The notes under the pieces are model-generated. The model made no database searches. It was not told where the DNA came from and saw nothing but the letters and a program-made list of their open reading frames with translations. A DNA stretch of 64,000 nt, from positions 1 to 64,000 of the forward strand of contig JAQGDQ010000746.1 of assembly GCA_030141605.1 (NCBI GenBank), written 5' to 3'. The position numbers were made by a program, and so were the translations under genes. This stretch comes from Tubiluchus corallicola (lineage: Eukaryota > Priapulida > Priapulimorpha > Priapulimorphida > Tubiluchidae). Below are positions 1-37,666 of the stretch, in pieces (positions within the stretch are counted from its first letter, which is position 1; each line of letters starts with the position of its first letter).

Positions 1-2247
1 CAAGTGAGCGTGATCTTTAAACCCGGGTTTTTTCTTGTTGTAAATCATACATTATTTTTTGTTGTGGAAAATTCATGGTGATGGCAAAGATGTATGTACA
101 ATTATTTGTTCATAATTGTGCTTAATTATGTAGGCTGTTTAAAGTCAATTTAGAATCCAAAAGGATTCTGATACTTTTGTTACATACTAGGCAAATTTCG
201 TCTGTATGACAATGCTACTCTTTATTAATTTGCGAACTTTCCAAAATTTTGTAATTTAATTTCACAAATTAAACGAAGTCAAATATGAAGTCAGTATTGA
301 CTGAATTTCATTTATAGTATGTCACGCACAGAAGTTTTGTAGTAGGAAATATATTACTAAACGAAAAAGAAGGCATTCTTACATCTGAGTTCCTTACCAT
401 TCTACTTTTGCACTATATTTACTTGTACCAAAAATGTTTGACAAAACTTCGTTAGCACCATATTTACCAGTACCATATTTTCTCTGTTCCCAATTTTCCC
501 ATTAACAGAATTTCCCTCTACCAAAAATCCCTAGTACCAAATTTTCCTGGTACCAAAATTTCCTTGTACCAAAATTACTTACCAGGGCCAAACTTACCAG
601 TATTAAACTTATTAAATTAGTTCAAAAATTACCAGTATTTCATACGTGTAAATGAGCAGTCCAAAACACTAATCTTGAAACTAGATAACAGTGAACTTAT
701 AAGTATTTATTCTTGGTACATGTACATGTTTCAGTTGATCTATCTGCCCTTTGGGGTGGTATTTGCGGAGGTATCACCGCTTTTCTACTCATGGGAGCAG
801 TGTTAATTTTCAGGTAACGACAGATACTGTGCAGTCTAATTATGCATTTTTTATTGGTTTGATGTTTGTCTTTATCCATTGCCATCGTCATGATCAGCCT
901 TATCATTGGCACTACCGCCGCCGAAGTCGTCGTCGCTATCGTCATCATCATTATCACCATCATCATAATCTTCATTACCGTAGTTATCGTCACACATCGT
1001 TGTTATCACTGCGTTGAATTCAAAATGGCAGATCGAAAATCCGGCTCCTTCAATCGTACAGAATTTTTTCGTAATCGCCATGAAACCCTACAGAAATATA
1101 CTAAAACAAATTCTGCCTTGATTGACAGATTCAGAGTTTTGATCTGACATCTTGAATTCTAGATGGCGTCATTTGAAAGAATGGCTAAGAATAGAATATT
1201 ATGAGAGTGGCTAATTTAACACACCATTGCAGGTTCAATATCTCATCTTGCAAAGTTATTCTTGAAAATGTGCTACATACCAGTCCCGCCACAATCAGTT
1301 ATATATAAACTTTTTTTTTCAGTGATCTACAAAGCATTACATATTACTAATAGTTGTTTTTTGGTTTATAATCTACCTCACTTCGGATGTTTTAAAGCTC
1401 TTAATAAAAGGATAAATGTAATAATTCTATTAAAATGAAGTTTTCACTGGAATAATTGTTGTTTATCATTTTGAACTTTTGACAGAACCTTCCCTAATTC
1501 ACCAAAAGGTTATGAAAGAAAACAAATTTTTTTATCAAGTTGTATATGCTCCACCTCAAAAGTGCCTATGGCTTATTATCGAGCAGTGGACTACAGCGTG
1601 GTTAGGAACTCCATGGTTATTCATCTCTCGCTGAGTACAGATATTTATTAACCGAAAAAGGAGTAGAAAACAAATCGCAAAATCCATACTATTGGACGTA
1701 AAAATTAGATATTTTAAGACAGGATGAGTGAGAGAGAGAGACAGAAAAGAGAGAAAGAAAGAGAGTTTACAGTCATGACTCATAAGACTTCAGTAGCGCA
1801 TTTAGGGGGTGGACCCAAGGGGCCTGGGCCGCCTTTCATAATAGCAGTTGCCGCACACCAAGTGAATATTTTCTCTGGATTATAAGCTGTAGAACGTTTA
1901 GTGGTAGTTTTTATCGAGTAAAAAGTTCTGCATTAATAGTTTTAGTGAAAAAACGTTTGTGCCCTTTAAGTGATAATTGAATTTTGGCAAAGACATCGCT
2001 GTGCACAATTATATGCTATACTAATGTGTATAATAGTGTATTGATGTGTAATTAAGAGTCAAAAGTTTGAGGTGAGATAATGAGTTTTAAACTATTGAAT
2101 TTGCTTGAGGAAACAGTAAGAAAATGGTCTAAAATGCAGTAAAGTGCATCGGTAGCCGGGGTTCCCTAGACTCCCTAGCTGCTTTTTCATTGGGTCCTCG
2201 CTTTTCTGAGCCTATATCCGCCCCCGCAGTCTTGTAATAAATAAATT
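1..2247. other. Non-coding DNA, probably a DNAAF5 intron
   Basis: No exon recognised. It holds a degenerate run of GTACCAAA-type units (about 410-610), an imperfect trinucleotide GAT/ATC stretch (about 880-985) that produces spurious open frames on both strands, and a GC-richer segment 1797-2230 with G/C-rich ends that may be an old transposon. Confidence 0.4.
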
Positions 2248-2655
2248 TTGTTATACTCCACCCTTTCAGGTGTTATCCAGGGGTACACAAACTTGAGTCT
2301 GAGAAGTTTATACTCCACCCTTTCAGGTGTTATCCAGGGTACACAAACTTGAGTCTGAGAAGTTTATACTCCACCCTTTCAGCTGTTATCCAGGGGTACA
2401 CAAACTTGAGTCTGAGAAGTTTATACTCCACCCTTTCAGCTGTTATCCAGGGATACACAAACTTGAGTTTGAGAAGTTTATACTCCACCCTTTCAGCTGT
2501 TATCCAGGGGTACACAAACCTGAGTCTGAGAAGTTTATACTCCACCTTTCAGCTGTTATCCAGGGGTACACAAACTTGAGTTTGAGAAGTTTATACTCCA
2601 CCCTTTCAGCTGTTATCCAGGGGTACACAAACTTGAGTTTGAGAAGTTTATAAGT
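2248..2655. repeat. Minisatellite, about 55-56 bp unit, 7 copies
   Basis: The unit runs from TTTATACTCCACC through TGTTATCCAGG to TTGAGTCTGAGAAG. Copies differ by single bases and indels. Open frames on both strands arise only from the repeat. Confidence 0.95.
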
Positions 2656-2726
2656 TTCTGATTTATGCTGCTTGTCCTTTATATAATTGTAATTTCATAA
2701 GCATTTTTGTCATTAATCTTAATCTT

Positions 2727-2727
<1 letters not shown>

Positions 2728-2772
<45 letters not shown>

Positions 2773-3050
2773 CAACAATAATAATAACAATCTTTATTTA
2801 AAGTCGGCTTTTGGATCAACAATTAACATTAGCTCAAAAAGCTACTATCGCCGACTGTAAATAACAACCTACAACTACATAACAGAGACTATTATTACCC
2901 CGCTTTTACCCTAAATACCATGCATCAGGCAGGGCAACAGCAGGTACCATTTTTAAAGTCTTTGGTATGACCCGGCCGCTGGTTCAAACTCAGGACCTCC
3001 CAGATGGAAAGCAGACGCATTGCCACTAGACTAAACCGTCTGGTCAAGAA
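2728..3050 (-). mobile_element. tRNA-derived SINE with (TTA)n tail
   Basis: Read on the minus strand from 3050: a tRNA-like head with A-box-like GTTTAGTCTAGTGGCAATG and B-box-like GAGTTTGAACC, then a body ending TTTAAATAAAGATTG and a TTATTA tail at 2728-2790. The box order and spacing fit a Pol III promoter. Confidence 0.75.
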
Positions 3051-3140
3051 ATGTCCTTGTTTTTTGAAACAGACACAACCCCTTTAAATGCTCTATTTTA
3101 CATGTATGTTAGCATTCAAAAACTTCCTTGTTTTTTGTAG

Positions 3141-29966
<26,826 letters not shown>

Positions 29967-30004
29967 AACGCGGGTTCATGTTAACATTTGTACGGACGTT
30001 AAAC

Positions 30005-30010
30005 AATAAA
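30005..30010 (+). terminator. Poly(A) signal of DNAAF5
   Basis: AATAAA 39 bases after the DNAAF5 stop codon. An 8-bp-duplicating hAT-like element starts 28 bases further on, so it may have landed at or just past the cleavage site. Confidence 0.75.
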
Positions 30011-30037
30011 ATTCAGTTACAGGATAAAGTATTTGGT

Positions 30038-30413
30038 TAGGGTTACCATATGACCGGGTTTCCCCGGACACGTACTCTTTTTGGGCTTCTGTCCGAGCGG
30101 GTTTTCAAAAAATTGGTAGTTTGTCCGGGTTTTGCCTCAATCCGTAAGTATGTACGGACGTTGCCAACTGCAGAGGCGTACGACAGGACGAGACAAAGAA
30201 AAGCTCGTTAATTTTCAATACAAGATGTTGCTAACATCTCAAAATGCAACCCTTGTAAAAGCTTTGTGTACATATTTACTGAACAAAAGTAAGCGATGCG
30301 CACATCACTATGGGTCACACGACTCACACCGCTGTCGATACTCGGCGTATTCGCTAACGACTTAAAATGATGTCAGTGTCCTCTTTTTCAACTCGGACAA
30401 TATGGTAACCCTA
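30038..30413. mobile_element. hAT-like MITE, family H (intact, with target duplication)
   Basis: Begins TAGGGTTACCATATG and ends CAATATGGTAACCCTA, flanked by a perfect 8-bp duplication TATTTGGT. Lies immediately past the DNAAF5 poly(A) signal. Confidence 0.93.
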
Positions 30414-30444
30414 TATTTGGTGAGAAATGACTTTGCTATGAATG

Positions 30445-30627
30445 TGTACTACACTAGCTACATCAGCATACGTTTATGTACTACACTAGCTACATCAGCA
30501 TACGTTTGTGTACTACACTAGCTACATCAGCATACGTTTATGTACTACACTAGCTACATCAGCATACGTTCATGTACTACACTAGCTACATCAGCATACA
30601 TTTGTGTACTACACTAGCTACATCAGC
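30445..30627. repeat. Minisatellite, 32-bp unit, about 6 copies
   Basis: Unit TACTACACTAGCTACATCAG, then CATACGTTTATG. The array is interrupted at 30628 by a hAT-like element, and its last half unit resumes at about 30864. Confidence 0.93.
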
Positions 30628-30860
30628 CAGGGCCAGCCTTAAGCATAGGCAAACTAGGCAACTACCTAGGGCCTCACCCTCCAGGGGGGCCTCAAGCCGA
30701 GGTAACATTTTTTTTGCTTTATGCAAACATACTGCTTCCTCTCTCTCTCCCTCTCTCGTAAATTGCGTAATTTTATTTTTTTCGTATTTATTTTTCTACT
30801 TCATTTGGGGCCACCAAATTCACTTCGCCTAGGGCCTCCAATTACCTAAGGCCGGCCCTG
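30628..30860. mobile_element. hAT-like MITE, family D (inserted in a minisatellite)
   Basis: Ends CAGGGCCAGCCTTA and TAAGGCCGGCCCTG. It splits a 32-bp repeat unit, which dates its insertion after array growth. The target duplication is not clean. Confidence 0.8.
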
Positions 30861-31366
30861 CATGATCAGCATACGTTTATGCTGAACATTGTTTATTTAC
30901 AAAAGTTTTGCAATGACTCACAGCCTTTTGTGTTAATTGCACTCATCACTGCATTGTATCGAAGTTTGCTATTGTGTGCAGCAGTGTGATTCTAGTATAC
31001 AAAAAGATATGAAAAAAGAGTAAGCCTAATAATTGTTAATTGTCAATTTGCGGAAGAATAAATCCCGTCATTTCATGATACAAACCTCAAATTTGTTTAC
31101 AAACCTTTTATTATCGAACATAGTAAGTAGAAAATGGTGTCTAATGTGTTACTTTCTGACTTGTAACTTTTGTCATATAACTAAATAAATGATTAAAAAT
31201 ATTAGTCAATGCTTGCTCTGACTATATATATATACGTATAATCAGCGTTAATGTTGAAATTGTCTATTTTAATTATCGTCATAAACTGCAAAATTAAGCT
31301 ACTCATTTGAATTCAGGTGCGTAAAGATTTGCAAATCTGTCAAAACCAGATAACAAATGTACAAAG

Positions 31367-31725
31367 AGTCAACCTCGTGTATAAGGTACTCGCTTACAAG
31401 GGCCTACCAACACCGGTCCCGATTTTTCGTAACTTTTTTCCTATGTAAAAATCTTCGTATATGAAGTACTCGGATATAAGGGACTTTCGGTTGCAAGGGG
31501 ACGATATCTTCAGGTCCCGCGTAATAGAAACCCAGGTAAATTACCTCGCAGATAAGGGACCTTATGATCAAAGCGAGATTGATCGATTTTTAACCTCAAT
31601 TTTTCGCAAACTCGGCCTTTAAACAACTCAGTTTCCGTGGTCACATACATCTCGCATCACTGAAGAAGCTGCCGACATATCGTCTCCACTGAATGTGCAA
31701 CAATCCATAAAAATATGGGTAAAAG
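31367..31725. mobile_element. TA-flanked MITE, family E (truncated copy)
   Basis: Matches the left three quarters of 23002-23475 (GTCAACCTCG, GATTTTTCGTAAC, CTCGCATCACTGAAG); the right end is missing. Confidence 0.75.
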
Positions 31726-31979
31726 TTTTAATTAGGTGTCCACCACTCAAGTGATGAGAGAAAGAACCATTCTGCCAAATATCAAATGACCTTTACAAGA
31801 CCTGAAAATTTCATTAGTAAATTTTACATTAATGCAAAATGTATACTTAAAGGTCAACTAAGTGACTCCAAAAGCTTCACCTAGGATAATGTTTCGTCTA
31901 CAATCAAACATAAGCCACTTAAGAAAACTAATAACGTTACTAGTTTTATCGTTAATTTTCATTACCAGTGGCCCAAATA

Positions 31980-32491
31980 CAGTCTAGCCTCGTTATCTCG
32001 CCCCTCGTTATGCCGCCAAACTCGTCTCTCGCCATAGAAAGTTCCAGGACGGATTTCCTGCTTTGATATTTACCTCGTTAAGTCGCCACCCTCGCTTCTC
32101 GCCCTCGCCACGTCATGCTAGGATGAGTGCTTATGTAAACTATATTCGTTATGTCGCCAAACAGACAAACTCAGAGGTGAATTGATCAATACATATACCG
32201 CGTGTCGATCAGTATAACCGTAGTATGTAGACAATGCTGCTGTACTCGATAGAGAGACATAATTAATCTAGTGTGTGTCTCACCAGGATTAGATTAGGAG
32301 TGCTGTGGTATCATTGATTGGTATCATAATGCGAAATATATTTTATATGTACATAGAGGAACACTATGTTAATCAACTATTATGTACATACATATAGACT
32401 AACTTCGTTATATTCCCGTTATCTCGCCATACTCGCCTCTCGCCAAAAATTTGCCCTAGACGGACAGCGGCGAGATAACGAGACTAGACTG
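31980..32491. mobile_element. TA-flanked MITE, family I, long inverted ends
   Basis: Left CAGTCTAGCCTCGTTATC and right GATAACGAGACTAGACTG differ at one base over at least 22. Flanked by TA. Interior repeats CTCGYCTCTCGCC motifs. No ORF. Confidence 0.9.
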
Positions 32492-32611
32492 TATAAATAA
32501 TTGCATTGGACCAGTCTTGAAAAAATTCTTAGATTCCATCCTGATATGGAGCTGTGGAGCATCTCCATGTAATCCACAACATGTAATCACCACACGTTTT
32601 TGCTGGCTATA

Positions 32612-32800
32612 CAGTCAAATCTGCTTATACCACCCACTGGGTCTCCAGAAAAATCTGGGCATTAAGTGAGTTTGGCTTTATAATGAGGTACATTAATACA
32701 TACATGTGTAATCAAATACACTTATTCTGTTTTGCCAAAAATCTGGGCATTAAGTGAGTTTGGCTTTATAATGAGGTACATTATAACGAGGTTTGACTAT
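32612..32800. mobile_element. TA-flanked short MITE with internal duplication
   Basis: Left CAGTCAAATCTGCTTATA, right AACGAGGTTTGACTA. A segment beginning AATCTGGGCATTAAGTGAG occurs twice (32654 and 32738). Confidence 0.75.
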
Positions 32801-33784
32801 AGTAATGAGTGTCAAAAAGTAATTACTCCTTGGTTGTACGGGAGAAATGACAGGAAAGACATAAAAGTTACAAAATCTTGAGAAAGAACACACTCAAAAA
32901 TAATTTGGAATGAAGAACATTTGTATTTATAATACTGCAACTGTTGCTATATCTATGCATGTACATCTGCTTGTGGTAAATTTATGTAATTTTAGCAAAG
33001 GTATTATTATATCTTGACACCTTTGTCCGATGTAGTCAATCATCATACCTCTGTGAGAATTTCTTTTTTATTTATATCAAACAAGATAATATCACCTACT
33101 AACAGTTACCAAGTTGGTGTTTGTACGCAGAACACTACGTGAACCAAGAAAATGAATGCGCATTATCGATTCAGCAGTGTTTAATATGCACATTTGTTGA
33201 ATTGATAAACTGCTAATCATCTTAACGTGGAATATCCGTACAGCAGCAAAAGTGGAAATCTTCGAATTACAAAGCGAAACCTTGTTATCTACAAGAAACT
33301 ACAAAACAACAATGCAGATTTATCTTTTAAACCGGACATCCTCCGAACATGTCATACACGCAAGCTAAACAAATAATCATTAACAAACTATTAGTATATA
33401 CAATATAAAGTTTCTCTCTTACATGCGGTTTAATATATTCTTAAAAAATATGCAAACATGACGTGTTGTGTATGTAACTGAGCACAGATTGGCAGTGGGA
33501 ACAATAAATGCATGTATCTCTTATAACAAGAAGTAAAACAATGTAAAATGGGTATAACATTTATAGATACGTACAAACAAAAAACTATACACAAAATCAT
33601 GAAATGCACGACAAAGTACTATCTGATTTCAGTACAAGTGGCATAACACAATCGGCATTACCAGAAGCTCATTTGAGATAGCATAAACGAAAATTTTAAT
33701 TGCAAATTATAGCAATATATAATTATGTCTTCTCAAAGTTGCCTTATCACCTCAATCCAAACATTCGCATTATATTTCTGAGCA
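32801..33784. other. Intergenic, no gene or element recognised
   Basis: AT-rich sequence between the two convergent genes. Only short meaningless ORFs. Confidence 0.4.
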
Positions 33785-35446
33785 TTACGAACTGAGAATT
33801 AGACCGATGTCAATCAATCCCAAAGACACCATTCACACAAGAGACTGTGATACTGAGAATTGGACTGATGTCAATCAACTCCAAGGACACCATTCACACA
33901 AAGGGACTGTGATACTGAGAATTGGACCAATGTCAATCAATCCCAAGGACACCATTCACACAAGGGACTGTGGTACTGAGAATTAGACCAATGTCAATCA
34001 AACCCAAGCACACCATTCACACAAGAGACTGTGATACTGAGAATTGGACCGATGTCAATCAATTCCAAGGACACCATTCACACAAAGGGACTGTGATACT
34101 GAGAATTGGACCAATGTCAATCAATCCCAAGGACACCATTCACACAAAGGGACTGCGGTACTGAGAATTAGACCAATGTCAATCAATCCCAAAGACACCA
34201 TTCACACAAGAGACTGTGATACTGAGAATTGGACTGATGTCAATCAACTCCAAGGACACCATTCACACAAAGGGACTGTGATACTGAGAATTGGACCAAT
34301 GTCAATCAATCCCAAGGACACCATTCACACAAAGGGACTGCGGTACTGAGAATTAGACCAATGTCAATCAATCCCAAAGACACCATTCACACAAGAGACT
34401 GTGATACTGAGAATTGGACTGATGTCAATCAACTCCAAGGACACCATTCACACAAAGGGACTGTGATACTGAGAATTGGACCGATGTCAATCAATCCCAA
34501 GGACACCATTCACACAAAGGGACTGTGATACTGAGAATTAGACCGATGTCAATCAATCTCCAGTACACCATTCACACAAGAGACTGTGGTACTGAGAATT
34601 GGACCGATGTCAATCAATCCCAAGCACACCATTCACACAAGGGACTGTGGTACTGAGAATTAGACCAATGTCAATCAAACCCAAGCACACCATTCACACA
34701 AGAGACTGTGATACTGAGAATTGGACCGATGTCAATCAATCCCAAGGACACCATTCACACAAAGGGACTGTGATACTGAGAATTGGACCAATGTCAATCA
34801 ATCCCAAGGACACCATTCACACAAAGGGACTGTGGTACTGAGAATTAGACCAATGTCAATCAATCCCAAGGACACCATTCACACAAGAGACTGTGATACT
34901 GAGAATTGGACTGATGTCAATCAACTCCAAGGACACCATTCACACAAAGGGACTGTGATACTGAGAATTGGACCGATGTCAATCAATCCCAAGGACACCA
35001 TTCACACAAAGGGACTGTGGTACTGAGAATTGGACCGATGTCAATCAATCCCAAGCACACCATTCACACAAGAGACTGTGATACTGAGAATTGGACCGAT
35101 GTCAATCAATCCCAAGGACACCATTCACACAAAGGGACTGTGATACTGAGAATTAGACCGATGTCAATCAATCTCCAGTACACCATTCACACAAGAGACT
35201 GTGATACTGAGAATTGGACCGATGTCAATCAATCCCGAAGACATCATTCACACAAGAGACTGTGATACTGAGAATTGGACTGATGTCAATCAACTCCAAG
35301 GACACCATTCACACAAGAGACTGTGATACTGAGAATTAGACAAATGTCAATCAATCCCGAAGACATCATTCACACAAGAGACTGTGATGCTGAGAATTGG
35401 ACTGATGTCAATCAACTCCAAGGACACCATTCACACACGAGATTGT
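33785..35446. repeat. Minisatellite, 61-62 bp unit, about 27 copies with higher-order structure
   Basis: Unit: ACTGAGAATTGGACCGATG, TCAATCAATCCCAAGGACAC, CATTCACACAAGAGACTGTG. Variants recur in the same order 677 bp apart (33922 onward and 34599 onward), indicating duplication of an 11-unit block. Confidence 0.96.
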
Positions 35447-35644
35447 AGAGAAAATTATGCTTCCCATTACAATTCTGCTCACTGCACATGAAACTTTTAG
35501 TTTAAAGTCACAGAAAACAGGAATGGTGACAGAATGAAGTTCTAAAATAGTGTAATTAATGCTTTGTAATTTAATTATCTTACATAACTAGTTGAGATGA
35601 ATACAGCAGTATTAAAATAAATGCAGTATTAAAAAATGAAGTTA

Positions 35645-35650
35645 TTTATT
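35645..35650 (-). terminator. Poly(A) signal of CCNF
   Basis: AATAAA on the minus strand, 69 bases beyond the CCNF stop. It implies a 3' UTR of under about 100 bases. Confidence 0.7.
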
Positions 35651-35718
35651 AACTGGTCATGGCTTGTTAACCACAACTTATATCAGCACCTTCATCAACA
35701 TCTTATCCATTACATCAT

Positions 35719-35940
35719 CTAGACGTGCCTTCGTTTAGGTTCTGGTTCAATGCTGGCTAGTCGGGCACTTTTTCTTGTCGCTAGAGTGTCGTCACTCTCT
35801 CTTCTTGGTATCAAATTACTGCACGAATTGCTCTTGGACACCTGTTGTCGTGTCAGCCTAGAAGCGCTTGTTAGATCTTCGTGGGAATTCCGTCTGTCAA
35901 GGTTATCTCCAGAGCAGCTAGGTGCATCTTCTACGCTCCC
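35719..35940 (-). CDS. CCNF: CCNF terminal exon
   Basis: Acceptor TTTCCTGGGCACAG, phase 0, 73 codons and TAG. Ser/Arg-rich; contains SRLTRQQVSKSNSCSNLIPR and ends ARLASIEPEPKRRHV. The SRL and ARL runs resemble generic cyclin-docking RxL-type motifs, which is inference only. Confidence 0.82.
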   Translation of the reverse strand, partial: GSVEDAPSCSGDNLDRRNSHEDLTSASRLTRQQVSKSNSCSNLIPRRESDDTLATRKSARLASIEPEPKRRHV

Positions 35941-37609
35941 CTGTGCCCAGGAAATGTTTGGTAGTTATTAGTTTGTAATGTTAATGCATTAAGGCACAAG
36001 AAAACCCTTCATAAACATAAAGGTTAAAAAATTCGTTTTGAAATTTTATATCGCTTACGTACTACCTTTTTGCATTCAGGACTTCAATCGGCAGTCACGC
36101 TGTATAAAACATGTAAATTTAAACTCCCGCGATGACCGTTAGACGCAGCCATTTTGACGATAAGCCATTTGAAATAAGTTTAGATAACATTTTGTAAAGT
36201 TTGAAAAAATAATCAGAGCATGCATATCGCACAAGTCACTAACTAAATAAAATTTTAAATTACTGTATCTTGTTAAGAAGATAAAAATACGTTTTTTGGT
36301 TAGTGAGTGGTGCACCCTGGAGGGTGAATCAGCGACATTTTACCAATTGGTGAAAACATTTTAAATAATTAATAACTTTTTTTTCTTGTTACATAAGTCT
36401 TTCTAGCAGGTCAGCGAAAATCTAAGTAATATAGATTTGCACGGAAAGTCTTTTGAGACATGATTTAACATTGCCTTTTCTTCCCTTGATTTACGTTTGG
36501 TATATGACGTCATGTAATGGCGACTTCAGAACAGTATTGCGGGAGATTTAAAATGAAAACAAACTAAAATTCCTTTCAATGCGAGTACGATATACGCATA
36601 AAATTGCTATAAAGTAATGTAATTTTTCTGAAACCTACTTCAGGTACCCCTTTTCTTGTCGTTTAATGTTATAACAGTTATTAATAGTTATAAAAAGCAT
36701 ACTATTTTTGATAAACATGTTTTTGAATTCAAGTGTAGTCTTAACCTATAAGATGTTTTAGATGTACTGTTTAAATTTCATACCTGTCCTGCAATACTAT
36801 TCTTTCGATGCTCCGTGGACATTTGCTCACAATCATTGTCTGAGTTGCTGTCCCAAAGTCTTTCAGAATCCTCACACCATAGACTGACAAAGTCCTTTGA
36901 ACAGGAACCAGTCTCCTGAGCTATAGAGTAATGTAAGTATTTAGTATAATGTATTGTAGTATAAGTATTGTAAGTATTTAGTATAATGTAGTGTAAGTAT
37001 TGTAAGTATTTAGTATAATGTAGTGTAAGTAAAATGTAGACTGTCTTTCAATCCAGGGTTGAGAATGACAAATTGCAAAAAACTGTGAAACAGGCCGGAT
37101 GTTTTGGGGCCGCCTAGGCCCCCAATGGGGTTGAGGGGCAAAGTCCCCATGGGGTTCAAGGGGGCGAAGCAACAAATAGCAATTCCGCGTATCCGCGGAA
37201 AATTCTCATCCCTGTCAATTGAGTACTCATTAATGAACAACTTATACTAAAATCAACTATACGTACTGCTGTAATAACTGTAATACTACACTGATTGTAT
37301 TAATTCCACATGTATTGGATTTCTGAATTAAGTAGCAACATCGTACATTACAATTTACAACTTATACTTTACATGGGCTTATAGGCTTATGTACATCGAG
37401 AATCGTATCTATTGTACGGGTTTTGTAAATTTTAATTAAGTATTAACTAATGAACTAGTCGTATTATTGAATTAACTATTTTGAGTTATTACATACCAAA
37501 CTAACTAATTGTATATTTCATCACTGCACATAGTGGAAATATTGTGATCAGTAATAGTTACTGTGTTGTAAATCCACTCAAAATAAATAAACTTTATATA
37601 TATATGTAT

Positions 37610-37666
<57 letters not shown>

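Noticed and set aside
697-1147. Four overlapping ORFs rich in Met/Ile, Asp or His
   Set aside because: Caused by an imperfect GAT/ATC trinucleotide run; no splice or homology support.
2975-3050. Functional tRNA gene
   Set aside because: A- and B-box-like motifs are present but the sequence continues into a SINE body with an A/T tail and the cloverleaf does not close well.
35750-35971. Plus-strand 73-codon ORF
   Set aside because: It is the reverse shadow of the terminal CCNF exon.
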